Shown: positions 24,255 through 35,804 of the stretch, piece by piece
Numbering within the stretch: the stretch's first letter is position 1
Layout: each line of letters starts with the position of its first letter
DNA from: Glandiceps talaboti
Taxonomy: Eukaryota; Hemichordata; Enteropneusta; Spengelidae
Length of the DNA: 64,000 nt
Assembly (NCBI RefSeq): GCF_964340395.1
Contig: NC_135571.1
Location: forward strand, 354,001 to 418,000
Direction of reading: 5' to 3'
Program-made: the position numbers and the translations under genes
Notes under the pieces: model-generated
The model's input: only the letters and a program-made list of their open reading frames with translations
Told to the model about the DNA's origin: nothing
Database searches by the model: none

Positions 24255-24790
24255 AAAGTTAACAGTAACAATCACACTCAATTGTTATAACATGTAGCAT
24301 TCTAATCAGTAAACTAGGTTATGGGATTCAGGGTCCTGTGGTGTTTATACTTTGATAAGTTACTAACAGTAACAATCACACTCAATTGTTATAACATGTA
24401 GCATTCTAATCAGTAAACTAGGTTATGGGATTCAGGGTCCTGTGGTGTTTATACTTTGATAAGTTACTAACAGTAACAATCACACTCAATTGTTATAACA
24501 TGTAGCATTCTAATCAGTAAATAAGGTTATGGATTCAGGGTCATGTGGTGTTTATACTTTGATAAGTTACTAACACTAACAATCACACTCAATTGTTATA
24601 ACATGTAGCATTCTAATCAGTAAATAAGGTTATGGATTCAGGGTCCTGTGGTGTTTATACTTTGATAAGTTACTAACACTAACAATCACACTCAATTGTT
24701 ATAACATGTAGCATTCTAATCAGTAAACAAGGTTATGGAATCCAGGGTCCTGTGGTGTTTATACTTTGATAAGTTACTAACACTAATTGC
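24255..24790. repeat. ~107-bp tandem repeat, ~5 copies
   Basis: The unit contains ATCACACTCAATTGTTATAA, CATGTAGCATTCTAATCAGT and GTGGTGTTTATACTTTGATA. A diverged single relative, with the same downstream flank (TCTTTGCATGAA-like, CTTGTCTCATTCCT), lies at 54720-54880, so the unit also exists as a dispersed repeat. Confidence 0.85.
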
Positions 24791-25301
24791 ATTGCGTGTC
24801 TTTGCATGAAACTTGTCTCATTCCTGATTGTGATGACCAAGCAAGCAAACGCACTGTGTCATTTTGTGACTTGTTTATACTGCAAACCAGTGTGTCCTCT
24901 ATCGAAAGACAACATTTTCTGTTGTTGGTGGGAAAAATGATAAAACAAGGTTTTCGTGTGAGTCACTACATAGTGAGAGATCGCGCAACCTCAGATTCCC
25001 AACAGCACTCTTAGTGGCCAAACTGTTCAATCTTTTGTTTTTCTGATAAGGAGACAATGGTGTGTTGTTCATAACAGATGCTTCATGATAGTTTTGCTGT
25101 TATTTATCTCTTAATGGACCAAATTTTGTGTCTTTCTGTAGATCAAATGCATCAGGATAGCGATGTCAATGATGAACAGGTAAGGATGTACATGTAGAAA
25201 GAGCTAAAATGTATGGTTTAAAGTAATAAATTTGTTTTCACTAATTGGTAATGATTGTAAATATATATAAAGCGTTTAAAGTAATGTATATTATCACAAG
25301 A

Positions 25302-25440
25302 CCCATGTGGCACAGTGGGTTAATTTTCGCCTTCAAACCCTTAACCTATACAGTTTCAGGTTCAGATTCAATTACTTTAAACCATACACATTTAAAGGAT
25401 ATAATTATATAAAAATATATATGTGTGCGTGTAGGTGTTT
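25302..25440 (+). mobile_element. tRNA-derived SINE-like copy
   Basis: TGGCACAGTGGG at 25308-25319 fits a pol III A box, and GGTTCAGATTC at 25359-25369 fits a B box with one change, about 40 bp apart. An AT-rich tail follows. The same layout appears in the palindrome at 30612-31277. Family name not determined. Confidence 0.5.
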
Positions 25441-26149
25441 ATTTATTCTTCTTTATTACAGTCTTACATATATGTATGATTCGTGTGTGTGCGTGTTTCG
25501 TCAAAGACCTTATTATGGAGCTTGTAATTTCTGAAAAATATCGTAAGCCATAGAGCACACTCCTTCTGGTCTGCTGGCGCCGGTAAAAAGTGCACCGGTA
25601 AAAATCAAAACATTTTGATCTTTGCATTCAAGTAGGCGGTCAAATATCATTTTTCAGCAAAAATATTTACAGTTTAAATCACATTGTCCTTTTCCTGTCA
25701 CTTCTTTTGTTCAACTTTGTTTCAGAAACTAAATTTTTAGCAGTACTGTCTTATGAAATGAGTGTTCATGCATATATTGATATTATCTATTATATCCATG
25801 TAGGTGAAGTGAAATGTCTTCTACGTCTGTTACTACAGGCTGTATGTCATCTCCATGATAACTGGATTCTTCATCGTGATCTCAAGACCTCTTACCTGTT
25901 GTTAAGTCATAAAGGTGTTCTCAAAGTGGGTGATTTTGGACTAGCTGGGGAGTATGGTTCCCCTCTCAAACAGTACACGCCTATAGTAGTGACTCTATGG
26001 TATAGAGCTCCTGAACTACTGCTAGGAGCAAAGGTAAGAAGGAGATTCATTCTACATTCTAGTGTGGAAATCAAGGTATAGGCAAATTCAAATACATGAT
26101 CAATCTAAAACTATTGTTGATACAAAGGTACATGTGGTAAATTACATAA

Positions 26150-27540
26150 GTCAGTGACGGTTACATACCTGAAGGCTTGCCAGTATGGATGGACTCTCTG
26201 ATTGTGTTGGGTAACATTCAGAGTGCAGACCTGAGTTCTTCTTTAGATGTAACAGTTCATTGAAACAGTGTACTTATGAGAGTTCATAGGAAAAGGTTGT
26301 ATTTTTTAAAGTGGCCATAGGTTGCATATCTGAGGGCTTGCCAACACGGACTGTGAACAGTGGTACCCTTGTACCTTTGTAGTGTTCACTTCCAAAATTG
26401 GTCCACCAGGGATTATAACTGGAAGGTTCAGACAAGTGGTGGTGGGCGTTTAGATGGACCTTGTGGGGTGCTGGTTTCTTATGTGGGTTTTGAATGTCTC
26501 TCAAGATTGAATGTCAACAGTACTTTGTGGTAAGGTATTCCATAATGTTGTGGCTTCCGGAATGTCATCCTTTACCTTTTGTTTGGTAGCCATCAGAGTA
26601 CAGATCTTAGTTCTTACTACAACAGACTTAACATTTCATTGAATTAGGAGATTTCATAGGAAAGTGTGGTTTTTTTTTAAGTAACCATTCTTTGCATATC
26701 TGACGGCTTGCTCATATTGACTGTGAACATAAGTACTGTCATTCTTTGCCTTTCATTCAATAACCTTCAAAGCACAGATCTGAGTTCTTACTACAATGAT
26801 TACTGTAGATGTAGCAGTTCTTTGAAACATATAGAATTCTGCATAGTTATAAGAGTTCATAGGAAAAGGTTGTATTTTTTTGAGGTACACATAAATCGCA
26901 TACCTGAGGGCTTGCCAATAGGAACTGTGAACAGAGGTACTGTCAATCTATACTAAACTGTATCATACTAATAAATAAAGACAAGACAGAATATATGCGG
27001 TAGTATGCGGTGGTTGTCGAACACCCCACGATGTACACTATGTACCCCCGAAATCATCCACCACTTTTATTTCATGATTCCCCCCTTACAGAAGCAGTTA
27101 CAAATAAATTACAATTGAATTATAAACTGAAATACAGCATCCATGAAAAATCTGATATTAATACTTGAAGGTGAAGGATTTACAGTTGACATCAAACTTT
27201 ATAAGATATTACATAAAGGAAAAAATTGCTGTTGTTGCCATCGTGCAGAGACAACCGAGACTGACGAACAAAGGACTTCTAAACACATATATACCCCAAC
27301 ACAACACCTGTGAATCACAACAACCAACCAATGACAGGAATTCACTTACGTAACGAATAGATAGTAATTATATGCTAATCTTTGAAACGCATATAATTAT
27401 CCATTCTTCGCTTTTGTTTAGTAACCTTCAAAGCACAGATCTGAGGTCTTACTACAAGACTATAGATGTAATAGTTCATTGAAACAGGTTGTATTATGTA
27501 TAGTTGTAAGATTTCATACGAAAAGGTTGTATGTTTTCTT
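26150..27540. repeat. Diverged long tandem repeats in a CDK11-pseudogene intron
   Basis: Blocks containing TGAGGGCTTGCC, GACTGTGAACA, AAGCACAGATCTGAG-like and GGAAAAGGTTGTATTTT recur four to five times, in units of roughly 200-330 bp. No exon found inside. Confidence 0.65.
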
Positions 27541-28204
27541 GTCATTGTAACGGTTCACTGAGACAGGATTTCTCATTTCTCATCAATAATCATAAAACTT
27601 TATTGAGAAATGTTTTGTTTTCCTTTCTGTATCTAGGAATATTCTTGTCCAATAGACTTGTGGTCTGTAGAGTGTATATTTGCTGACAATGAAGGCGCTA
27701 TTCCCAGGTAGATCTGAAATAGATCAACTCAACAGAATTTTCAAGGTAAGAGTTCAGAGTACTCAGAGGATGTGATGATCTTTGACCTTTAACCTTCCAG
27801 ATATGACCTCTCCTCATATTTTGATTGGGTATAACAATTTTCACACATGATATTATGTATTTGGCGTTGTGATTTAGCAATAACTGCCACAAGTACGAAT
27901 GCTAGTAGGATACTGACAAGCTAACTGTAGCATATGCTCCAGTGACGTAGATAGTTAAACTTATACCTTTGCTATGGATTCATAGCTAGCAATATGTATG
28001 GGTGAGGCATTGATTCGATTCACAATGTAAAAACTGACTTATGTAGATATCATCACCTAGGATACAAAGATAGTGTAAATACTTGAAGTTCACGTAAATG
28101 TGCACTAGAAGATAAAAGTTCGAAATCCTCGCTATCAAAGATTGATCAATCAATCAAATTTGTATAGTGCCAATCGCCACAGAAAAGTTCTGTTCAGTAG
28201 TACT

Positions 28205-28590
28205 GCTAAAGCACGTGCACATTGTAGGCTTTGGTGGATATGTGTTGCTCTACTCTGAATAAAACTATATCACATTGTAGGCTTTGGTAGATATGTGTTG
28301 CTCTACTCTGAATAAAACTATATCACATTGTAGGCTTTGGTAGATATGTGTTGCTCTACTCTGAATAAAACTATATCACATTGTAGGCTTTGGTAGATAT
28401 GTGTTGCTCTACTCTGAATAAAACTATATCACATTGTAGGCTTTGGTGGATATGTGTTGCTCTACTCTGAATAAAACTATATCACATTGTAGGCTTTGGT
28501 GGATATGTGTTGCTCTACTCTGAATCCAACTATATCACATTGTAGGCTTTGGTGGATATGTGTTGCTCTACTCTGAATAAAACTATATCA
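28205..28590. repeat. 53-bp minisatellite, 7 copies
   Basis: The unit contains CATTGTAGGCTTTGGTGGAT and GTTGCTCTACTCTGAATAAA. Near-identical copies; intronic in the CDK11 pseudogene. Confidence 0.92.
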
Positions 28591-30109
28591 ACATCCATTT
28601 GACAACTTATACCAACATATTGCATAGACAGTTTTAGTTTGTCTTTGTTAGCTTTCCAATAGTTAATTTTCCATTGTTGTAACTGATGTTTTCTATACAT
28701 TACACAATATAGGAATTGGGAAAACCCAGTGAGAAAATCTGGCCTGGATATGGTGAACTACTAGCTGTCAAGAAAGTTACGTTTGCTGAATATCCCTACA
28801 ATAATCTTAGAAATCACTTTGGCGCCTACCTTACTGATATATATAGGTTTTGAATTTATGAACAAGTAAGTATTAACTTAATTTTTGGTCACATTTATAG
28901 ATGAAAAAGCTGCTTATAACTACATATAATACTGTCAACGTGGACAACTTGGACTTTGTAAACAGTAAGAATCAAAAATGACTGGTGACTATTACCATTG
29001 CTAAGGTCAAAATAAATTGAACAGTGCCCCCACATATCCATGTGTGTTTATCTTTTGTTTTCATGTCTGGTTATAAAGTGACTGATGTTCAAAATCCCAT
29101 TACAGTATTTTGTGTTAAAATTATGGTGTCACCACAGGTGTGATATGAGCATAAAACATGGCCTGAATATTCCTGATGGATGTTTTTTAATGGTTCTGAT
29201 TGGACATTTGAAAATCCAAGATGGCCACCATAATCTGTCGTTGATTTTCATGTTTTGCCAATGATTTGATGTAACCAATCATCTCAGGCAAAGAGGGGTA
29301 TACTTCCTCCGTAAAAATTGATTACGTTTCTTCAAGGGAGAACCAAGATACACAGAGTGAAAAGCAAAACCCATCAATATTCAAAACTAAATTTAAAAAC
29401 ATTTTTTTTCTAGGTTTTTAACATACAACCCTACAAGACGTATCACTGCAGACAGCATTAGAACATGAATATTTCAAAGAATCACATCTACCAATAAATG
29501 AATCTGATTTCCCTACCTGGCCTGCTAAAAGTGAACAACCTAGAAACAAGTCCTAAAGCTCCTGAAGGTGGAATGAATTTCAACAAATTGGTAAGTCATA
29601 GTGCACATCAAATCTTTTAATCAAACGACAGTAAAAGTAACAGCCAAAAAGAAATTGCGAAGTGTACACTATATCAGATTTAGTCCACATCTAGACTGTC
29701 AAATAGGTTGCTGGGGTGTCCTTATCATATTTCCCCTTACAACTGCAGGCATACTGTAGGATGGTGCAGTGGCAATCAAATCAAGTGAATCACCTGCTGT
29801 TGCTATGAGCCGTCTGGTATATATGTAAATATGGTGCTGATTTATGTTACATAATGCCCAACCTCAAAAACCTTAGAAAAATTGTGTAAACTACATCTAT
29901 GAGAGCTACCTTATCATCTCTTCCCTTAAAACTGTATGTGCACATTAGGATAGTGTGGTGGAAATCAAATCAAAAGAATCTCACCTTCTGTTGCCAATAG
30001 ACATCTGGTATACATGTACATGTATGTAAAGGTGTTGTTGTGTATCTCCTACTTATGGGGGCCAAATGTAAACATTCACACCTGAGCTATCTGCAGATTT
30101 TGATCACAC

Positions 30110-30290
30110 CATGTCCAAAAAATATTGGGGAAAGTAATGGCAATTTTAAACGTTTTGACTCTTATTTCGAACACAGCAAAACCAGTGATGTAGCTAGACA
30201 TGCATTGTTGTTACGTAGAACGACCATAGTGCATATTTCATATTTTTTGTTCTAAATGGCATGTGCATGGTATAATGGGCTTTAACACCG
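30110..30290 (+). repeat. Dispersed repeat (copy also at 55975-56150)
   Basis: Shares AATGGCAATTTT, CGTTTTGACTC-type, CAGTGATGTAG-type and CATATTTTTTGTTC stretches with 55975-56150. A shorter piece is at 33165-33230. Diverged; no coding potential. Confidence 0.6.
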
Positions 30291-30611
30291 CTGCACCAGT
30301 GATAAAATAAAAAAATATTTTTAGTAAATTTTTGGCTATATAAAAATATATAATTTGATTATTGAATTCAAATCAAACGTCTTTAATAATCTCCCAGTAA
30401 TGTCAAACTAGTCAAAAGATTCATGTTGATTATTATGCTTTCCTCAGCCGGAAATTTTGAAAATACTTTAGAGAATAGGGCAATGGTGTTTCACTTTTCA
30501 TCTTTTGGCTTGAAAAAAAATTCATTTAGTGCAAAATACTAAACCTTTTCATTTGTTTATTATTTTGTACAGGGTGAAGACGATGCTGACATTGATAAAG
30601 GATCCAGACTC
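30258..30611 (+). repeat. Left arm of inverted duplication carrying the CDK11 last exon
   Basis: About 350 bp (end of an intron plus the first 39 bases of the last CDK11 exon) matches, in reverse, 32945-33400. The right arm carries an extra ~140-bp insertion at about 33095-33235. The left arm stops exactly where the palindrome begins. Confidence 0.85.
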
Positions 30612-31277
30612 GAATTTATTTTGAAATTGTTTCAAAATTCTAAGTCAATAAAAAAATTTTTTTAACAAAAAATACTACTCCTACTCCTACTTTTTATTCA
30701 TACTCATACTCATACTCATACTCATACTCATACTCATAGATTTATAATGTATATGTGTATATATATACCATGCAATTTTATTCAGCTACTGCAATTGCTT
30801 GCTCTGGGAATTGAACTCGCGCCTGAGCCTTGCCAGTCCACTTACTTACCCACTACTCCACATGGGAGTCACTACATGGCCATCTAATGTTTGTAGCTTA
30901 TATATTTTCAAATAGTGAAAAAAATTGTTTATAGTAATGTATATTAATACTATAAACAATTTTTTTCACTATTTGAAAATATATAAGCTACAAACATTAG
31001 ATGGCCATGTAGTGACTCCCATGTGGAGTAGTGGGTAAGTAAGTGGACTGGCAAGGCTCAGGCGCGAGTTCAATTCCCAGAGCAAGCAATTGCAGTAGCT
31101 GAATAAAATTGCATGGTATATATATATACACATATACATTATAAATCTATGAGTATGAGTATGAGTATGAGTATGAGTATGAGTATGAGTATGAGTATGA
31201 GTATGAATAAAAAGTAGGAGTAGGAGTAGTATTTTTTGTTAAAAAATTTTTATTGACTTAATTTCAAAATAAATGAC
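30612..31277. mobile_element. Near-perfect ~660-bp palindrome: two head-to-head SINE-like copies
   Basis: The arms mirror each other around about 30942, with a spacer of roughly 11 bp. They include the same 3' tails: (GAGTAT)n, then GTAGGAGTAGGAGTAG, then a T/A-rich end. The right arm has an A-box-like TGGAGTAGTGGG (31024-31035) and a B box GAGTTCAATTCC (31066-31077), so each arm is a tRNA-derived SINE-like unit facing outward. The arms differ in hexamer number (about 6 versus 8) and by a 13-base gap near the outer edge. The left outer edge cuts into the CDK11 last exon. Confidence 0.85.
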
Positions 31278-32821
31278 ACAACTTAACTTTGATAGTGTTA
31301 ACAAATCAGAATGTACCACACCAAATAAAGACTACTATAATTCTTACAAGACTTTATTATTATTAAACTTTATTTTGGGAGAGAAAAGAATGCAAAAACA
31401 CTCATAAACATCCCATAGATAAAAACTATACATAAAAAACAGCATTTTAAAACAAGTAAGACTTTAAAAAGACAAACTGAGAAATAAACAACAAATCTCT
31501 ATACAAATTAAAAATCCCCGAATAGAGGATTGTATCGGAATTGAGCACTGTTGCAATTAAACTATTATGACTGTTTCCAAGACGTTCAAAAAAGTTGTAC
31601 ATCAGTTTACGTGGGGATTGTGTGCTGTACAAACATTTGACTGGCGCTGCAATCACGCGAGTAACCAATCAAAATGCGAAAAGCATTGTTGTAACCAACT
31701 CTAAGGTTGTTAAGAATACATTCCAAATAAAAATATAAATGTCAACCCAATTTTCTAAAAGAGTACATTTTGTAATTTCATCAAAATAATAATAATACCA
31801 TTAAGTGTATCCTATTGGTCAATGTACTATCAATTTTCAGAAATTATTCATTGAAAAGCTGTGTCTTCTTTGAAGACATATACGTTCTGTTAGGACTGTT
31901 CATAGAATGACATTTTAAGTGGTAAATATAAAAGTGTTCTTCCAATCTGTTCAGTAAATTACTAAGGGGATATTTTATCACCTAAAATCTTAACAGTAAT
32001 GGATACAACTGTACTAAAGGTAGAAATATCCCTGACTGCATTAAGTTGTTATGATGAGATGTAGAATTAAATTGGTCACCGTTTTGGAACCTACAGTGAT
32101 ATCCCAGTTTCACCTATGAATGGCTTGTATGAGATGTCACTGCTTTGCAATTTGATAAGGATGAGAACACCATTGTGTACTGTGAAGAAGCTATACTTAA
32201 TTCCTATTTTACCCTGGTCCCTGGAGACTAAGTGAGGATGCTGTAAGGAGATGCAGGGAGAGCTAAAATTTACATACAAAGGCATAGTGTCCTTGTAAAG
32301 TTACACCTCTCACTGTTACTAGTAAACAAAAGAACACAATGTAATCACCGTCGAGGGCGCACTTCAAAAGTTCACTGTATATCATATTTCGGAAGATAAC
32401 ACTTTTGATCAAAATATCTTTGACAATAGATAAATAAATGTTATTCATCCTACATAACCATTTCATAGCATTTTTAGAATGCTAAGTTTGACAACATTAT
32501 TGCAATTGGCATGGTAACATAACTATGACTGAAGTACATCCTGTTGCTTATTTGTTGCAAGCTTCTTAAGACTAACTGAATCATGTCTCCATGTGACGTC
32601 TAGTTCTCACCTGATATTCATATATTGTATTGCTCATTTAAGAACTTCTGAAAAATTTGTTCCGAGTTTCATGCACAGCCAAACGATCAACGGCCATGAT
32701 GAAGAATTGTAGCTTTCACTTTGCCAAATCTGGGGCGCCCTCTTGTGGTGCTTACCTGGTATCTGGAATATGGCGTATTTGGCTTGTGTGTAGGCTAATG
32801 ACCAATATTATTGACCCAATC
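31278..32821. other. No gene seen between the palindrome and the inverted CDK11 exon
   Basis: AT-rich, no supported exon. A CTCF-like core lies at 32733-32750 (GGCGCCCTCTTGTGGTG, reading CCACAAGAGGGCGCC on the minus strand). Confidence 0.5.
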
Positions 32822-32949
32822 TCATTTTATATACAATAAAGTACTTTCCAAGTCCAATTTCAGATTGGCTCCAGTTCCTTTAGCTGATGATCCCTGGGAA
32901 GCCAATGTCAGTCTGGATCCTTTTTATCAATGTCAGCATCGTCTTCACC
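32822..32949 (-). pseudogene. Inverted copy of the CDK11 last exon
   Basis: Read on the minus strand from an intact acceptor (TTTTGTACAG), it gives GEDDADID. After two extra A bases compared with the plus-strand copy, it continues in another frame as RLTLASQGSSAKGTGANLKL, which resembles the conserved CDK11 tail. The uninserted plus copy keeps the frame but is cut after RL. Neither copy is intact. The rest of the kinase is missing on this strand. Confidence 0.7.
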
Positions 32950-33400
32950 CTGTACAAAATAATAAACAAATGAAAGGTTTAGTATTTTGCACTAAATGAA
33001 TTTTTTTCAAGCCGAAAGATGAATAGTGAAACACCATTGTCCAAATTCTATAAAGTATTTTCAAAATTTCCAGCTGAGGAAAGCATAATTTATGAAAAAT
33101 CAAAACAAAATAGTGGCGACTTTGAACATTTGATTTTGAGCAATGAAGAACTGCCACGATGTAAGGAAGACCACGGTATAAATTCCACATTTTTTGTTTG
33201 AATGTCTTCAACTTGGCTTGTGCAAGGTATAATATGCAGACACTGAATACAAAATCAACATGAATCTTTTGACTAGTTTGACATTACTGGGAGATTATTA
33301 AAGACGTTTGATTTGAATTCAATAATCAAATTATATATTTTTATATAGCCAAAAATTTACTACAAATATTTTTTTATTTTACTGGTGCAGCAGTGTAAAC
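32945..33400 (-). repeat. Right arm of inverted duplication
   Basis: The reverse counterpart of 30258-30611, interrupted by about 140 bp near 33095-33235. The inserted piece contains a fragment of the dispersed repeat seen at 30110 and 55975. Confidence 0.85.
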
Positions 33401-33529
33401 AGTAAACCTTGGTCTTTCTTGGATTCTTTAGTTGCAATCCAGATTATCAATTTTATTATTTGGATCATTCTGTCAGATCTAGTTTATAGACAAGTGATTT
33501 GATAAAAATGCCGCCAATGGCGTTGTAGC

Positions 33530-34644
33530 ACAACTGTACAGTTTATAAAATCTTTATCCATATGCTAGTCCATGCTAGCAATAGGTGTTCATTTGCTGAA
33601 TGACTAGTTGCCTACCCAACCATGTTGCTATCTTTATGATATATGCTATCATTTGGCTGTTGCTATGGGCGTGGTCTTGTTGCTAGGCATATTTACATAC
33701 ATTTTTTGAATGTTTATTCAATTGTCTATTAATCCCCGTTGTTATCTTCGCAATATATGTGATCATTTGGCTGCTGCTATGGGCGTGGTCTTGTTGCTAG
33801 GCACATTTGCATACATTTTTTGAATGTTTATTCATTTGTCTTTCTATTCCTGTTATCTTTGCAATATACGTGATTATTTGGCTGTTGTTATGGGTGTGGA
33901 CTTGTTGCTAGGCAAATTTACATAAATTTTTGAAATGTTTATTCAATTGTCTGTTAATCCCTGTTATCTGTGAAATACACGACCGTTTGGCTGTTGCTAT
34001 GGGTGTGGTCATGGTTGCTAGGGTATTTGCATAAATTTTTTGAATGTTTACTCACTTGCCTATTTGACCAAAATATACTGCCATTTGGTTGTTGCTAAGG
34101 GTGTGGTCATGGTTGCTAGGGACAATTTTGTCAAAATGTTTTGAAGAAAATCTGCAGAATAACACTTTCAGAAACATCTCACCAAGTTTCAGACTCATTG
34201 ACCAAGTACTTTTTGAGATATAAGTTTTTGACCAAAAATGAACATTCTTACACCTAATTTGCATATCACTCATGGAATCATTGTATGCTTAATATTTCTT
34301 CGTCCATACATCCCTAGATGCATTCCCATTACATTTCAGCCCAATCTGCTCAGTAGTTTTGGAATTGTAGATTTTTGACCAAAAAGACACATTTTAGCCC
34401 TAATTTGCATATTACTGTTGGAATCATCATGTCATGAACAAATCTTACTTTAAACCCCCTTAAGAATGTTCCCACCAAATTTCACACCAATCTGCCCAGT
34501 AATTCTGAGTTAAAGTTTTTTGACCCAAATCACACACCTGTGATGCAATCATTTTGATTTGAACAATTTCCCAACTAGACACCCAAGGTAATGGACCCAC
34601 CAAATATCATGGCAATCGGTTCAGCAGTTTTTGACTTTAAGTTG

Positions 34645-34681
<37 letters not shown>

Positions 34682-34750
34682 CCACACACACAGACAGAGA
34701 CACCGGGCGATCCCTATAGCACTACTGAACCTCAGTTCAGTTGTGCTAAA
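33530..34750 (+). mobile_element. Helitron/HINE-like non-autonomous element
   Basis: Five core repeats of about 110 bp (TTTGGCTGTTGCTATGGGC, GTGGTCTTGTTGCTAGGCA) start near 33653, 33767, 33878, 33987 and 34085. They are followed by a unique part (CCACCAAATTTCACACCAAT, GCCCAGTAATTCTGAG), a CA microsatellite at 34648-34690, and a terminal hairpin. The hairpin stem is 34717-34730 with 34735-34748 (13 of 14 paired), ending GCTAAAA. Core repeats, microsatellite and a 3' hairpin ending in CTAA are, from memory, the layout of Helentron-associated (pearl/HINE) elements of marine invertebrates. The 5' end is not defined. Confidence 0.55.
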
Positions 34751-34915
34751 AACATGTCTGTTTCTCAATCAAAAGTGGAAGAAGAAAACTTGTGTATGAA
34801 ACAGATTATCACGGTTGCTAGAATTTCAGAAATTGGACTTTACTCATAATCATACTTGCAATGCACTGACAACAGAACTCCAAAGTTGAATGATTGTAAG
34901 CCTAGTTTCACCTAC

Positions 34916-35576
34916 CTGCCATAGTTGATGTTGTTGTTGTTGACGTAGGACCTCATCTCTAGCTTCTTGTTCTCTTCTCTCTGCATCTTGCTGCATCATT
35001 TTCTGCCTCCTCTCTAATTCATCTTGAATGATCATACCCGAAAAAAAAAAGTTCTCAAAAGTTTAATTATGTGTAGATATTAAATGATTCATTCACTACT
35101 AGCTTTGGGTCATTAAATCTAACAATTAAGAATCCTGTTAGAGTAAAGTGAAATCTAACACAGTAAAATTTACAGGGTTTTTTTTTTATACGCACTTCAA
35201 TCCATCCATCCATCCATCCATCCATCCACACACACACACACACATATACATATACACATATACATGATACATACACACACACACACACAATGAAAATACA
35301 AAGCTAACATACCCTGTGCTTGACCTTGATCTTCATCTTCATCCTCCTCTTCTTGGTTTCTGTCTTCCACTGCTTGCCGTTGCTGTGCTTCTTGCCACTG
35401 CTGTTCCATTTGTTGCTGCTGTTGTTGTTGTTGTTGATCATTCTCCCACTGTTGTTGTTGTTGTTGATCATTCTCCCACTGTTGTTGATGTTGTTGTTGT
35501 TGATGTGCCTGTTCCTCCCATCGCTGTTGTTCATCGCTCCTCTGTTGTGCTGCTCTTTCCATCTCGGCTTCTTCTT
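34916..35576 (-). CDS. Two exons of an unidentified Gln/Glu-rich coiled-coil protein
   Basis: Exon about 35313-35576 encodes an acidic/Gln stretch: EAEMERAAQQRSDEQQRWEE, several runs of Gln separated by WEND, then EEEDEDEDQGQAQ. It ends at a GTATGT donor in phase 1. Exon 34916-35022, after an 11-T tract and CAAG acceptor, continues in phase as DELERRQKMMQQDAERREQE, then ARDEVLRQQQQHQLWQ, and ends at GTAGGT. Matching phases and the heptad-like charge pattern argue that this is real coding sequence. No start, stop or domain is visible. The family is unknown: DBHS-type or other RNA-processing coiled coils are possible, and CDK11 N-terminal sequence is a weaker option suggested only by position. 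Confidence 0.5.
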
Positions 35577-35804
35577 CTTTGCATTTTGAAAATATAAAAC
35601 GAGAGATTTTCTTAGTTAGCAAAACGTAATTCATTTCAAAAAGATAATTCAATTGATCAGGAAAGGTGTGAAGTCTTGCAATCTTTAGTTTGTGTTGGTA
35701 ATTCTTTGTAGTTGATTATTTTCTTAGACTATTCATAATTTTACTTCCACTACTCTTGATTAAATACCACTTGCTATATAATTTTTGACAAAAAAAGTCT
35801 GACA

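Larger units (their letters stand above)
25142..30613 (+). pseudogene. Non-processed CDK11 (PITSLRE kinase) pseudogene, C-lobe and tail only
   Basis: Exons with splice sites: 25804-26033, 27637-27745, 28713-28865, 29414-29590 and 30573 to about 30611. A 38-bp acidic exon at 25142-25179 (DSDVNDEQ) may also belong. The first exon encodes [15 protein letters not shown], then [11 protein letters not shown] and [11 protein letters not shown], which is the CDK11 C-lobe. Later exons give GRSEIDQLNRIFK, KPSEKIWPGY, FPTWPAKSEQP and PEGGMNFNKL, all typical of CDK11. Breaks: a deletion of about 8 bases near 27692 relative to the family, a gain of about 4 bases near 28849, one extra base near 29454, and a frame loss near 29553. 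In addition the Mg-binding Asn after HRDLKTS is Tyr, and DFGLAR has become DFGLAG. The ATP-binding N-lobe is absent. The last exon is cut by a palindrome. Introns are kept, so it arose by DNA duplication. A functional protein is very unlikely. Confidence 0.88.

Noticed and set aside
31020-31090. Functional tRNA gene
   Set aside because: A and B box-like motifs are present but no cloverleaf or acceptor stem forms; fits a SINE head instead.
33019-33201. 60-codon plus-strand frame (contains SGDFEHLILSNEELP)
   Set aside because: Partly antisense to the duplicated CDK11 intron and partly in an inserted repeat piece; no start context, splice sites or homolog recognised.
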